Part shown: positions 52,130 to 63,245 of the stretch, one piece after another
Numbering within the stretch: position 1 is the first letter of the stretch
How the letters are laid out: every line of letters starts with the position of its first letter
Assembly: GCA_949825045.1 (NCBI GenBank)
Contig: OX463810.1
Coordinates: forward strand, 33,490,201 to 33,554,200
Source: Argyresthia goedartella
Lineage: Eukaryota; Arthropoda; Insecta; Lepidoptera; Argyresthiidae
Direction: 5' to 3'
Length of the DNA stretch: 64,000 nucleotides
Program-made: the position numbers and the translations under genes
Notes under the pieces: generated by a model
Seen by the model: the letters and a program-made list of their open reading frames with translations, nothing else
Database searches by the model: none
Told to the model about the DNA's origin: nothing

Positions 52130-53285
52130 CTACCTCATTATTGACATTTGCCTCATCATTAATTTGTACATTATCATTAATATTTACAACTGTCTCCACT
52201 GTCTGCGTCGACTGGTCTGATTTTGTGTTACAATTTAAAATTACATTTACTGTTGTCAATTCATCTTTGGACCCTACTGTCTGTATTTCTCTTGATATTG
52301 ATTTACATAATTTATATTCTAACATGTTTTGGCTTGACCCATATTGACGATAGTTCGTATTAGTATGGACAAATGAAATGTTTCCGTGTTGACTACTTAT
52401 GAACTTCATTTCATGGTTCAACTTCCTCTTGTTTAAATACCTATTGTACGGAACTTCACATGTAATAATGTTTGTTTTGCTAGCCACATTTATCCAACAT
52501 TGAAGTCCGAATTGGAATCTGTAGGGATTCGTGTCATTCGTCCCTCCAAGTACTACTACGAAGTCTTCTTTGGTCATTTTCAAAACTTCTTCTCTTTCAG
52601 ATTTTAAAACATCTTCTAGTGCTGCTCCTGGTTTACTGAAGTAGGTAACCAGGTACTTTTGCCCAACCAGTTCTTGTAGAAGATCTCAAAGGTTCCGTCC
52701 TTGTTGATCTGCTAAAATAAGTATCTTTTTTTTTGCAGGTTTGGCCGTGATATCATTGGTTCTCCTATTCTGTGTTGCGTGTGTTTTAAATATCATATTT
52801 TCTGTCTTTTCCTGAGTTTTGATTTGATGTGCATTCCCTTCTTTCAGCTCTTCGAATGATTTCTCAAGTTCTCTACATACGGGCTGTGAATATTGTTTAT
52901 TGAGACCACGTGTTAAACTCGAATGTATTGGTTTGACTATAGTTCTGAAGGTTGGTTTGAACGGAAAAAGCATTGAGGACCTTCTCGGTTTGTTTGTGTT
53001 TCCATTAAGTAGATCTGTGCTGGTAACTTTCTTAAATGCCTCGATCTTCTTTTTGAGTTGTTCGTTTTGAAGTTTCTGGTTAGAGAGCTCCATTATTAAG
53101 TTTGAAATTTCTTCATTTGCGATATCTAAATCTATTTTTAATTGCTGTACTTGGTTTTTCAGCTCTGTTGTACCTGATGTGTCGCTCATTGACACGTTTG
53201 GTAAGCTAGTACTCACCGAGTTATCAAGAAGTGTGGAGTTGTGGAACGTACTTTTGTGGGATAAGTCGAGCGTACTCATACTCAT
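52032..53285 (-). pseudogene. LINE ORF1 with SGNH-esterase-like domain
   Basis: About 418 codons in one frame with a single stop (TGA, 52686-52688). Residues about 40-90 form a coiled coil (ELKNQVQQLKIDLDIANEE). Residues about 185-340 resemble an SGNH/GDSL esterase: block I ILILADQQGRN and the block III-like VVVLGGTND. ORF1 proteins with an esterase are known from CR1/L2-group LINEs. The N-terminus is Ser/Thr-rich. The frame overlaps the start of ORF2. Confidence 0.75.
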
Positions 53286-54106
53286 GCTTGTTCGTATGTT
53301 CTTCCTCCTTTATGTATTTACGTAGTGGTTGAGTGAGGCGTCATTAGCTGCCATTGCTTCTTACAGATGACAAAATGTTAATCTCAAAATTTCTTGGGCG
53401 GGAATCGAACCTGGGACTCTCGGGTTTGAGGCGCGTGTGCTACGCATACGCCATCGTAGATGTTACAGAGAGCTGCAAAATTTCTTAATAGCTTCGGCTA
53501 TCGGCACTTACAAGCGTAGCGACATCTATGATCAGGGCGTTGTATCACATACCGTAATGATGAACTTTCGGTAGTAGGACTGTCCTTCCCTAGGTGTTGT
53601 ATGGCCTGCTAGTTCCAATTTGAAGCGCTAGTATCACTTGTCGGTTATAATCCCGTTATGTCTTTGTGTATCGGATGCGATTTATTGTTGATTTAGTCAA
53701 TGTTTATGAATGGCACTGGTGTTTATTTTCACTGTTTTCACTGATTCTTATAATTATCTCGGCACAAGATGATTTTTTGAGAGTATTTAACTGTTTTGGT
53801 GATCTTTAGAAAGTCACAATATATTTGCTAACACTGTGTTTTTTCACTTGATAACAATACCACAACGTAATCGGTTTGCTATGTACCGATATCACTGTAT
53901 ATTAATAGTATAATCAAAGGTGGTAAATTAATATTGAATAATGATACGAAGCTCAATGTTTACTTGAAAGCGCCATCTTTCTTTTGATTACTTATTATAA
54001 TTTTATTAAAAACAAAATTTAAATAAAATTTATTTTTTAAATTAAAATTAAATTAATCAATATTCCTCTAATTAAACATGTTAATAAAGTTTGGACAATA
54101 ATTATT
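53286..54106 (-). other. 5' region of the LINE
   Basis: About 820 bp without ORF. Contains a tRNA-like block (53392-53462). AT-rich toward the 5' end. Confidence 0.5.
53392..53462 (-). other. tRNA-like sequence in LINE 5' region
   Basis: On the - strand a B box (GGTTCGATTCCCG, about 53402-53414) is preceded by an A-box-like TGGCGTATGCGTAG about 40 nt upstream, roughly tRNA spacing. The acceptor stem cannot be closed convincingly, so I do not call a tRNA gene. Either a SINE remnant or an internal pol III-like promoter. Confidence 0.5.
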
Positions 54107-54111
54107 TCGCA

Positions 54112-56275
54112 TCGTACAGATTGAGCGGAGTGGGAGCGGGCTCGGTCGAGGCAGACAGCGCGAGGTCGAGTTCAAGCCCTCCGTCCACGTTTCTACGTTC
54201 GCTGCGATCGCGCGTTCGTCAGCTGGTAGAGGCACGGCTCGGCTCGTTTGACAGCGTGAAAGTAAACTTTGAACTGTTTGCAAAATTCTCATTACCCAAG
54301 AATGATAACCGAGATATTAAATCGTTCGCTACACCAAACATAGTTGTTCATAAGAATTCAGATTTTGATGATATTTATAAAAACGCTGTGTCTTTAATTG
54401 TCGCAAAAATCGATGAATTTCAGGAGAGAGATAGTGGATGGAGTTTCGTTACAAATTCGTATTTAGAGGTTAATATTAACAAATATAACCCACTAAGAGG
54501 GTCGGGGTTGATCGACCTTCCTAGAAATATTAAACTGAAACATGCGTGCGTCAATATTCAAAACGCGGATAACTTTTGTTTTCTGTGGTGCATAATGGCA
54601 TCGTTATTCGCTGCACAACACAATTCAAATAGGACGTCTTCGTATCCTAATTTTGATAGTGTACTTAATACGAAAAACATGACGTTTCCGACAGGTTTCA
54701 GGGATGTAAAGATCTTCGAAAAAAACAATGTTAACATAAGTATGGTTTATGGTTTGAATGAAAAGTCTAATATCGTTGGACCTTTATACAAATCAGCGAA
54801 CAAGAGAAAACACCATGTCAATTTATTATTTTTGGAAAAGGGGTCTCAAACACACTATTGTTTGATTAAAAATTTGAGTAGGCTTGTTATATCTCAGATA
54901 ACTAAACAACGAAATTATTTTTTTGTGATGATTGTCTGTAATTTTTTTCTGATGATAAAAAACGTAACGAACATGTTTGCACTGGAGTTAAAACTTCATT
55001 GCCTGAACAAGGAACATTGATACAGTTTAAACATTTCGAGCGAATGCAAGATATGCCTTTTGTCATTTATGCCGATTTTGAGTCTATGTTAGAACCTACT
55101 TTAGAGAAAATCTCGAAATATACGGAAACGATGCAAAAACATATTCCAGTAGCATTCGGATATTATATTGTATGCTCTTACGACCTGTCTTTAAATCGTT
55201 GTCGTTCTTACCGAGGCTCAGACTGTGTACAGCAGTTTAAAAAAAAAAATATAATATATAATATCATGACGTTGATAAGATAAATAAAATACTAAACGAA
55301 ACAATCGATATGCTACCCCTTACCGCAAGTGAGCTGGAAAACTTTTCTGAGTCAAAATATTGTAATCTTTGTAATAAGTTGATGTTTGAAGGTAAGGTGA
55401 GAGATCATTGTCATCTGACTGGACGTTATCGTGGGGCAGCACATGATTATTGTAACCTCAAATTCAAGCTCCCGAAATCCTTTTTTACCATTTTTTTTCC
55501 ACAACCTATCAGGCTATGACTGTCATTTGTTTATACGAGAACTGGGTGAATTGCCTGGAAACATAAATGTTATTGCAAAAACAAAAGAAAATTATGTGTC
55601 TTTCACTAAGTTTTTGCCTGTTAGCAATGGCTATATGGCTGTACGTTTTGTGGATTCATTTGCGTTTTTAGGTACAAGTTTGGAAAAGGTTGCTGAAAAT
55701 TTGGCAATTGAAGATTTTATTCATCTCTCTCGTTGCTACCCAGAGAAACAGCAATTCGACTTATTGAGACGTAAAGGAGTTTATCCTTACGAGTACATGA
55801 ATAAGTGGGAATCTTATGAAGAAAAAAAATTACCGCCTCGTGAGTGTTTTTACAGCAGTTTAACTGATGAGGTTATTTCAGAGTCAGATTATACCCACGC
55901 ACATTGTGTTTGGCGATTGTTTAGTTTGTCAAACCTTGGTGAATATACCGATCTATACTTAAAATCCGATGTAACGTTGTTGACGGATATTTTTGAGAGT
56001 TTTAGAAAGACGTGTAAAAATAATTATAGGTTAGACCCAGCCTTTTACATAACGGCTCCCTGCTTAAGTTTTGACGCCATGCTGTTAAAAACAGGAGTTA
56101 AATTAGAAATAATCGATATCTGTGGAAATAATACATAACCTCGAAATCATTAGAATGATTCAAAGTGATATTCGCGGGGGTGTTTATTTATGTTCTACTC
56201 GCTATGCTAATGCTAATAATAAGTATCTTTCGAACTACAACCCATCCAACCCTGATAATTACTTACTTTACATAG
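54112..56275 (+). pseudogene. PolB: Polinton-A DNA polymerase, continuation
   Basis: Resumes the frame broken at 32309 and corresponds to the Polinton-B polymerase from about residue 58 to just before motif A's catalytic Asp. Exo I (YADFES) is near 55072, Exo II (SGYDCHLF) near 55505-55530 and Exo III (LKSDVTLLTDIFE) near 55960. Frameshifts lie near 54910-55000, 55240-55290 and 55480, and a further one near 56100. The frame is cut at 56275 by a gypsy element. Motifs A-C are outside the window. Confidence 0.88.
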
Positions 56276-57815
56276 TGTAAAGTACGGTTGGTTGGTCAGG
56301 TAACATTAATTCTATTCATCATCATTAAACTAACTCAATGGGGAAGTGCGTACAGATGGAAGAATATGTAGGCCACAGTACAAGGTTTTATTTTGACAAT
56401 CAATTACAGTAAATACAGTATTACTTAATTTAGTTACAATACCTTTTTATTGGGATAGTTCCGGGAGGTTTTACACACTTTATCACTATCAACACGTCTA
56501 TCACTTAGTATCACTCGTAGCATAAATCATCACGGACTGAGCTCGCAAAAATGGCGTCATTCCCTTTTATAGGCAATAGCACATGGCATAGCACGGAAGA
56601 TGTTGGCGCCATTTCTTGAGAGTTCAATGTTTAGGTTTTAATACAAAATTAAACCACTATAAATATTCAGTAGTTCTACGATGAGTTATCATTGATTTTT
56701 ACAAATTATAATGTTTATCATTATAAACAATATCATACATAAATAAATAAGCACTTGGCGCCAATTCACAATTGAGATCGTTTCCGCCATGACCTACCTT
56801 AATCATTTGGCGCCAAGTCACGAAAATAATTGAATCGTGCTTGCAATCATACAATGTATATTTAAGAGCAATAATAAGTAATTTTACTAACTTTAATAGG
56901 TGCTACTTACACAAATTATAATACCTACTGTTAAATACACTTGGCGCCAATTTATAATTGAAATCGTATCCGTCATGACCAACTATATTCATTTGGCGCC
57001 AAGTCACGAAAAATAACTGAATCATGCTTGTAATCAGACTATGTATAAGAGTAATAATAAATAATTTTAGTACGTTTAATAAGTGTTGCTAACAGTCGGC
57101 CATCTGTAACAATCTAGACCGACCTCGGGCATAAGCTAGAGACCAAAACTTTTATTAAATTTAACACTATTGAGATCTAAGTAAACACAAGAAATATAAT
57201 TATGGACTATTAATATCAGGCATCCTTTATAACAACAACACATTACATATTATATAATTTACTCGAATTTATCTCTCACCATATTATTAATATAGTTTAC
57301 AAATCATCACTATTACATTCTATGTATTCCATTGTATATTTTTATTTTATGTTTTTTTTTTTGACAACTATTTTCGGTACACTTTTGTGCCTGTGTCCTG
57401 ATTTATATAGTTTCATATTCAGTTAATACGTATTCTACGATTGAGTCAAGTAGTTGAAAGTAATCTACGTATTTATATATCATATCTATATCATCGGCCC
57501 TGGTAACCTGAATATAATATAGTCAGCCGCCCAGCGTCCTGACCCTCGTATTTTGGTACATCATCGGCCATAGTATCCTGACGTACAACATAATTTAAGC
57601 CAGCCGCCCAGCGTTCTGACCTTCATTTATAAATGCAACACCTTTCACTGTTGACCATTTTCAACAATGTTAGGGTGACACGCCATCAGCCGCCTTGCGT
57701 CCTGAGGCTATATTAAGGCATCATCGACCATGGTAATCTGATGCCTTAACACAAAAATAAAACTTTATGTTCCTGCAAAGATAGTAAATTATTATATTAT
57801 AATTATTACCTTACA
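56276..57815 (-). repeat. 3' LTR of the recent gypsy element
   Basis: Contains four perfect TTGGCGCCAA palindromes (56755, 56807, 56941, 56993) in two inverted pairs, a half-related site at 56603, and imperfect repeats of about 90 bp at 57490-57745 built from CATCATCGGCC.TGGTA.CCTGA and CAGCCGCCCAGCGT.CTGAC. Confidence 0.9.
56755..57002. promoter_or_regulatory. E2F-like palindromes in LTR
   Basis: TTGGCGCCAA at 56755-56764, 56807-56816, 56941-56950 and 56993-57002. Each pair is about 42 bp apart with mirrored flanks (CACTTGGCGCCAA ... TTTGGCGCCAAGT). TTTGGCGCCAA fits the E2F consensus. Equivalent sites occur in the right LTR at 63725-63972. Confidence 0.5.
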
Positions 57816-57827
57816 TGCACGTCCCTA
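57816..57827 (-). other. Polypurine tract of the recent gypsy element
   Basis: On the - strand ATAGGGACGTGCA directly precedes the 3' LTR, overlapping the end of the ORF spacer. Weakly purine-rich for a polypurine tract. Confidence 0.45.
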
Positions 57828-60800
57828 TTATTCAGTATTTTCACTTTCATTCCCGGACGAGACATCGTGAGGCCTTGCGAAATTCAGCCAAGGCTTAATT
57901 TTATCAACCGCAACCACATTACTGTAATTCTTATTACCCTTTCTGGTTAATGGCGTAGCTTCAATTTGATAACGGTCATGTTTATAAGCCTTAACAATTC
58001 GGTACGGCCCTTGATATCTAGGAATTAGCTTTCTACTATGTCCTGTAGCCGCCAACTGTCTTTCGACTCTGACCAGATCACCTTCTTTATACGTTGGTGG
58101 AGAGCAACGAGATTTGTCGAAGGTATTCTTTTGCTTAAGTTGAGAATTCGCCACATGGTCGTTGATTTGGTCTCTGATTTGGTCTACATTGCCTAGCCGA
58201 TAAACTGCCTGGTCATCCTCACTTAAGGCGGTTATTAAGCTTCTCTCGCTAGGCCCTGTCAACCTCATACCAAATAACGCTTCAGAGGGGGTGCAACCTA
58301 TGCCTTTATTGAAGGTGTTGTTGAGCCCCCACTGTACTTCAGGAAGATGTTCGTCCCATTTATTATCGTTAGTGCCTACACATTTTGTCGTAAGTGATTC
58401 AATTATTGTCTTATTGTATCTTTCGACCTGTCCATTGGCCCTTGGAGTCGAGACCGCGTTGAGAATGTGCTTGATTCCCTTTTCAACAATGAACCTCTTA
58501 AAAGATGTGCTCGTAAAGGATGTGCCCCTATCTGAAATCAGCCTTTTGGGAACTCCGAAAATGCCAAAATAGTCCCTGAGTATCCTGACGGTATTGAGAG
58601 TTTTCGTATTCCTCACTGGTCTAACATAAATGTACCGAGTAAATGCGTCGATCATGACAAGGATATGCATACTGCCCTTGCTACTGCGAACGAATGGTCC
58701 AACATGATCCACGTGGACAGTGTGGAAGGGCTGATCTACTTTTTCAATAGGGTGCAAAAAACCCGGTCGTTTCCCTCCAGCAGACTTTGAGTAAGCACAC
58801 TCCAAACAAGAACCTACGTATTTTTTTACAAACGACCTCATTTTCGCAAACCAATACGTAGCTTGGAGCTTTTCCAAGGTTTTATCTACGGCGAAATGTC
58901 CGATATCGTCGTGATTTTGTTTAACCACTTGCCACCGTACACCCTTTGGGACGACCCACCTATCACCACGTTCAGTAACCCGAAACAACTTCCCATTTTT
59001 TTGTTTGTAGTTAGACCTGATATCAACTATATCATTCAAGTTGGGATCCTGCAATATTCCAACAATTCGTTGGACCTCACTGTCAGCGCTCTGTACTGTT
59101 ACCAACCAATCAGCTTCTGTAACGTTGCGAACCTGAAGTTCAGCAACATTTGTCTGCACTGGATTCCGACTAAGCGCGTCCACGTGGGCCATAGATTTAC
59201 CTGCCTTATACTCGATGTTGAAGTCATACTCCTGCATTTGTGACCACCACCTAGCAACACGGGGAATCATATCTCGTTTAAGGAAAGTTGCCCGCAACGA
59301 ATTACAATCTGTCACGACCTTGAACCGCACTCCTATCAAGTAGACCCTAAATTTCTGCAAGGAACCTATCACGGCGAGCGTTTCCAGATCATATGACGAG
59401 TAATTTTGCTCCTCTGGTGTGGTCTGTCTGCTAAAATATGCCACCGGCTTTAACAGACCATTCTCGTCCTTTTGCAGCAAGATCCCAGCTATTCCCAACT
59501 TAGAAGCATCCGTGTGTAACTCCGTCTCTGCATGTGGATTATAAAGAGCAAGTGTGGGCTTCTGCACCAACGCCTCCTGTAAAGCGCGAAACGCTGCTTC
59601 CTGCTCATCACCCCACTTGAACTCGACATCCTTCTTTAGTAAGCGAGTTAAAGGCTTTGCTATGACGGAGAATCCCCGCACGAACCTGCGAAAGAAACTG
59701 GCTAAGCCTAGGAACTGCCGTATGTTATGCTGACTTACTGGAACTGGAAAACTCTTCACAGCCTCGATTTTTTTTCCGCCAGGCCTTATGCCGTCTCTGG
59801 AAACTTCAAAACCTAAGTAATCTACTTTCTCTCCAAAAAAGAAGCACTTTGATAGCTTCAGCGTAAGACCTGCATCCTTATACAATTTCAAGACAGACTC
59901 TAGCGTTTCCATGCCATCCTTCACATCCTTAGATGGTATTATTACGTCATCTAAGTATGCTAAGGCCTTACCGTGCCTCGTAGACCCTAGTACCTGATTG
60001 ATCATTCTTTGAAAAGTTGCGGGCGCGTTAGCTAGACCAAATGGCATCCGGCTAAATTCAAAATGCCCATCTGGAGTGACGAACGCGGTCTTATGTTTGT
60101 CGCCCTCGCGAATAGGGATCTGGTAATAGCCTGAGGCTAGATCAAGCGTGGTATAGAACTTATGACCAGCAAGCGCATCCAACTGATCATCGATGAGTGG
60201 GATTGGATAATTTTCTTTAATAGTTTTCTTATTAAGAGCCCTGTAGTCGATACAGAGTCTGAAATCACCAGTTTTTTTTCTCACTAGTACTATAGGACTA
60301 GCATACGAAGAAGTAGACGGACGCACTATTCCGTTGGCCATCAATTCGTCAACCATGCCTCGCACTATCTCGCGCTCCTTAAATGCTAGTCTATATGGCC
60401 TATAAACGACTGGTTCGTTATCTGAGAGGTCTATTTTCATTTCTGCTACAGTTGTGTTACCCAATTCGGCAAGGTCAAAAGCAAAACATTCTCTATACTG
60501 GTTTAGTAGTGATAGTAGTTCTTCTTTTCCATGTTGAGAAACATCATTACCTATGCTCACATCGTCTTCCGTAATCGATCGCGACTCGGAGGAACTTTCC
60601 TTTAAGGTCGTTACGTTTAAAACTTTATGATCGCTATCTTTGTGCGCTAAACGACAACGGGAAATCACACATCCCTTTTCTATGACAACGGGTGCAGGCG
60701 AAGAACAAGTGACAATTATCTCGAATACACCAGCCTCTGGTACAGTGTATAACCCCGGCTGAATCATATATGAACAGCCAGGTGGACAACGGAACGAGCC

Positions 60801-62624
60801 TTCGATGAACACGTCACCAGAAACCCGTGGTTCTGTACACACCTCAACAGTAGCAACGTTGTCAATCTGGATGTTCTTTTGGCAAATAAGATTTATCTTA
60901 TTAGGTTTGGAACATACGGAACTGAGCTGCGATATCTCCAAGCTTTCGCTCGTCTTATGAACCAAAATGTGAGGCTGTTCCGTAAAGGATTGTCCTATCA
61001 TGAGAGGTACATTCATTGAACTATCCGGGACAACCAATAACTCTACCGAAGCTCCAACGTCATCAATGTTAACTGTTACAGTACGCTTCCCTAGAGTATG
61101 AACCACAGAATTACCAAAACCGTTGAGAACTGGTAGGTTATCAGTGTCAAATTGGGAGAAGACCATCTTGGAAACAGAGCTCTTTATCATGCAACACTCG
61201 CTGCCAAAATCGACGAAGGCTTCTAACGGCACGCCATTCACAGTGGCCATCTTATAGTATTTGCTATTAGTGTCCTCGCCGTTCAAGACTAAAAGTACAG
61301 ATTTCGAGTTGGATGACGGAGGCAGCCTTGTGGAATAACAATCATCAACCACGTGACCGGCCTTCAAACAGCGGGTGCACTTCAATAATGGCTTAGTGCA
61401 CTGAGAAATAACGTGTCCCTCTTCTCTACAATTAAAACATTTTGGTTTCCTATTTGTATCCTTGTTTCGTGCTGGACCTGATTGTGTTTGTGGCTCGCTA
61501 ACTTTACTGATTTGTCCCCTTACTACTCTGCGCTCAACGGCCTGCCTGTAACCCCTCGCATTCCGTAAATAGGGCAACAGTTTATCAGGGTCACTAAACT
61601 GAACCGCTTCGGCCCCCAATCGCACGTTACGGTCGTCGATGCCATGCAGGACACACTCTACTGCCCGCTTTCCCGTTATGTCACACCTATTGATCAAGGC
61701 TACTTTCTCATAAAAGTAGTTCTCCAACGATTCACCGAACCGGGCCCGTTTAGCCAACATATCGCTAAGAGTTTGACCATAGTTTTCGTCAGAGGGGAAA
61801 GCGGTCTGTAGTTTTCTCTGCCACTCCTCCCATGAAAAGAGAACAGTTGATAGTCCTTCGTACCAGCGCTGAGCAACTCCGCGCAATTTCGGCATCGCGT
61901 AGTGAATGGTTTGTCTGTCAGACCATCTATATATAGATGCGCACTCATTGACCTTTTGAAGCCACATCTTCATCGTCTGTTCTCTTTTCGATGGGTCGAA
62001 TTCTGGTACAGCATTATGTACGGAGTCCAATCTCTCATTTACATGTGTTTTAGATAATGTCTTGATTGCCTCAATTAACTGAGCTACTGGATTATTAGAA
62101 TGAGTCACCTTAACCATCCCATCGGCAGCTTCAGTAGCCTGGTTGAAGGAGCGCTCGCTGAAGCGGCTACGCGAACGCCGATCCTCGCGACTATGTGGAC
62201 GCCCGCTCGTTGGCTCCACAGCACGATCGCGCCGATCCCCAAGACGACGGCTTCGGGAGCGCCGGTTGCCGCGGCTGCGCGACCGCCCACCGGAACGGCT
62301 GCGCAAGCGTCGCGAGGGCCGCTCACCGTGGTCACGTGCATGACGGTCCGGATACATCCTTGAACGGCTGCGGGAACTGCGAATCCTCGAGCGACTGCGA
62401 GGGGTTGAGCGACTGCGTGAGCGCTCAGCAACGCGACCTCGCGACCGCTGGTTCCAGACGCTGCAGGAGCGTCTTTCCGCGTCTGGTCCACCCTGCAGTA
62501 TTGCAGACCGCTCCCTCCGCTCCAACGATCGCGGAGCCGTAGATTGCAGGGCTGGAGGCACCCCTGGCTCCATCCACTGCGGAGACTGATCTCCCGAAGG
62601 CATTCCCTCTTCGTGATACTCCAT
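57828..62624 (-). CDS. gag-pol: gypsy Gag-Pol polyprotein, intact single ORF
   Basis: 1598 residues. Residues 1 to about 170 carry dense RS dipeptides (SRSRSTPRSRSRIRSSRSRS), unusual for Gag and like splicing-factor SR domains. The gag core lies at about 180-370; two CCHC knuckles (CFNCREEGHVISQC, CTRCLKAGHVVDDC) near 395-425. The protease has FVDFGSECCMI in place of D-T/S-G (about 470). RT ends in YLDD (about 890); RNase H (HTDASKLGIAG, about 1035). Integrase: HHCC finger (about 1240-1285) and DDE residues in VDHVGPF, SDRGTSF and QVERYNKT (about 1308, 1362, 1397). A GPY/F block (PRYQGPYRIV) lies near the C-terminus. Single-ORF organisation, no stop or shift. Confidence 0.95.
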   Translation of the reverse strand: MEYHEEGMPSGDQSPQWMEPGVPPALQSTAPRSLERRERSAILQGGPDAERRSCSVWNQRSRGRVAERSRSRSTPRSRSRIRSSRSRSRMYPDRHARDHGERPSRRLRSRSGGRSRSRGNRRSRSRRLGDRRDRAVEPTSGRPHSREDRRSRSRFSERSFNQATEAADGMVKVTHSNNPVAQLIEAIKTLSKTHVNERLDSVHNAVPEFDPSKREQTMKMWLQKVNECASIYRWSDRQTIHYAMPKLRGVAQRWYEGLSTVLFSWEEWQRKLQTAFPSDENYGQTLSDMLAKRARFGESLENYFYEKVALINRCDITGKRAVECVLHGIDDRNVRLGAEAVQFSDPDKLLPYLRNARGYRQAVERRVVRGQISKVSEPQTQSGPARNKDTNRKPKCFNCREEGHVISQCTKPLLKCTRCLKAGHVVDDCYSTRLPPSSNSKSVLLVLNGEDTNSKYYKMATVNGVPLEAFVDFGSECCMIKSSVSKMVFSQFDTDNLPVLNGFGNSVVHTLGKRTVTVNIDDVGASVELLVVPDSSMNVPLMIGQSFTEQPHILVHKTSESLEISQLSSVCSKPNKINLICQKNIQIDNVATVEVCTEPRVSGDVFIEGSFRCPPGCSYMIQPGLYTVPEAGVFEIIVTCSSPAPVVIEKGCVISRCRLAHKDSDHKVLNVTTLKESSSESRSITEDDVSIGNDVSQHGKEELLSLLNQYRECFAFDLAELGNTTVAEMKIDLSDNEPVVYRPYRLAFKEREIVRGMVDELMANGIVRPSTSSYASPIVLVRKKTGDFRLCIDYRALNKKTIKENYPIPLIDDQLDALAGHKFYTTLDLASGYYQIPIREGDKHKTAFVTPDGHFEFSRMPFGLANAPATFQRMINQVLGSTRHGKALAYLDDVIIPSKDVKDGMETLESVLKLYKDAGLTLKLSKCFFFGEKVDYLGFEVSRDGIRPGGKKIEAVKSFPVPVSQHNIRQFLGLASFFRRFVRGFSVIAKPLTRLLKKDVEFKWGDEQEAAFRALQEALVQKPTLALYNPHAETELHTDASKLGIAGILLQKDENGLLKPVAYFSRQTTPEEQNYSSYDLETLAVIGSLQKFRVYLIGVRFKVVTDCNSLRATFLKRDMIPRVARWWSQMQEYDFNIEYKAGKSMAHVDALSRNPVQTNVAELQVRNVTEADWLVTVQSADSEVQRIVGILQDPNLNDIVDIRSNYKQKNGKLFRVTERGDRWVVPKGVRWQVVKQNHDDIGHFAVDKTLEKLQATYWFAKMRSFVKKYVGSCLECAYSKSAGGKRPGFLHPIEKVDQPFHTVHVDHVGPFVRSSKGSMHILVMIDAFTRYIYVRPVRNTKTLNTVRILRDYFGIFGVPKRLISDRGTSFTSTSFKRFIVEKGIKHILNAVSTPRANGQVERYNKTIIESLTTKCVGTNDNKWDEHLPEVQWGLNNTFNKGIGCTPSEALFGMRLTGPSERSLITALSEDDQAVYRLGNVDQIRDQINDHVANSQLKQKNTFDKSRCSPPTYKEGDLVRVERQLAATGHSRKLIPRYQGPYRIVKAYKHDRYQIEATPLTRKGNKNYSNVVAVDKIKPWLNFARPHDVSSGNESENTE

Positions 62625-63245
62625 AAAGTCTGGAACGGGAAATATGCAACAGCAGAAAGATGCCGTAGATTCACTCTATTCGCGCTCCAACATGCCCAAG
62701 TCATAAGCATTTAAAAATAAGATTTAAAAAAAACATATTTAAATATAGGGTATTTAAAAAAAAATAAAAAAAATAATATGCAAACTGTTCCTTATTTTAA
62801 TCTGCACTGGGGGGGGGATAGGGGGGAACAAAAATTCAATCTATTTTGAGGTAGGCCTAACGGTTTACGAGATAACCTCCTCAATCCTAATTCATACTGA
62901 TTTGTGACAAGGACTACAGCTGCTACTGATAAATCAAACACAGACCCACAGTATTAAGTCAGATGATGATAATTACCATTGAAACAATGCACTTTAAATA
63001 ATCTACCAACCGCACTCACCCAAAATAGGATATTATTTCAATTTAATACATTACATTACTTTGGTTTAATTTATCTTATTTTAGGGGGACTGCAAGATAG
63101 CAAGGCAGAATGGCTTGCAGATGTTTGGTTGAAGTAGCGTAAATGTTCACGATAGATGTACTACACAGACGTTATAGAATGAGAGGAATTTATCTACGAA
63201 AGTGCACATAATTGTATTAAGCGAATAGGCATCCCACTTCTGAGA
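62625..63245 (-). other. 5' leader and primer-binding site of the recent gypsy element
   Basis: 621 bp between LTR and ORF. Next to the LTR on the - strand is TCTCAGAAGTGGGAT (63231-63245), which shares TCAGAAGTGGGAT with the primer-binding region of the element at 12283-12299 but lacks the TGG for a CCA end. A G-run (GGGGGGGGATAGGGGGGG, + strand) lies near 62810. Confidence 0.6.

Larger units (their letters stand above)
32310..54106 (-). mobile_element. CR1/L2-like LINE with esterase ORF1, holding Polinton-B
   Basis: The 3' end is at 32310 with a repeated ATTTG tail; the 5' end is at 54106; both are flanked by TCGCA. Without Polinton-B it is about 5.15 kb and appears full length: 5' UTR, ORF1 (53285-52032), ORF2 beginning near 52050 and continuing at 35282 on the other side of Polinton-B, and 3' UTR. 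ORF1 and ORF2 contain stops, so it is inactive. Confidence 0.88.
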
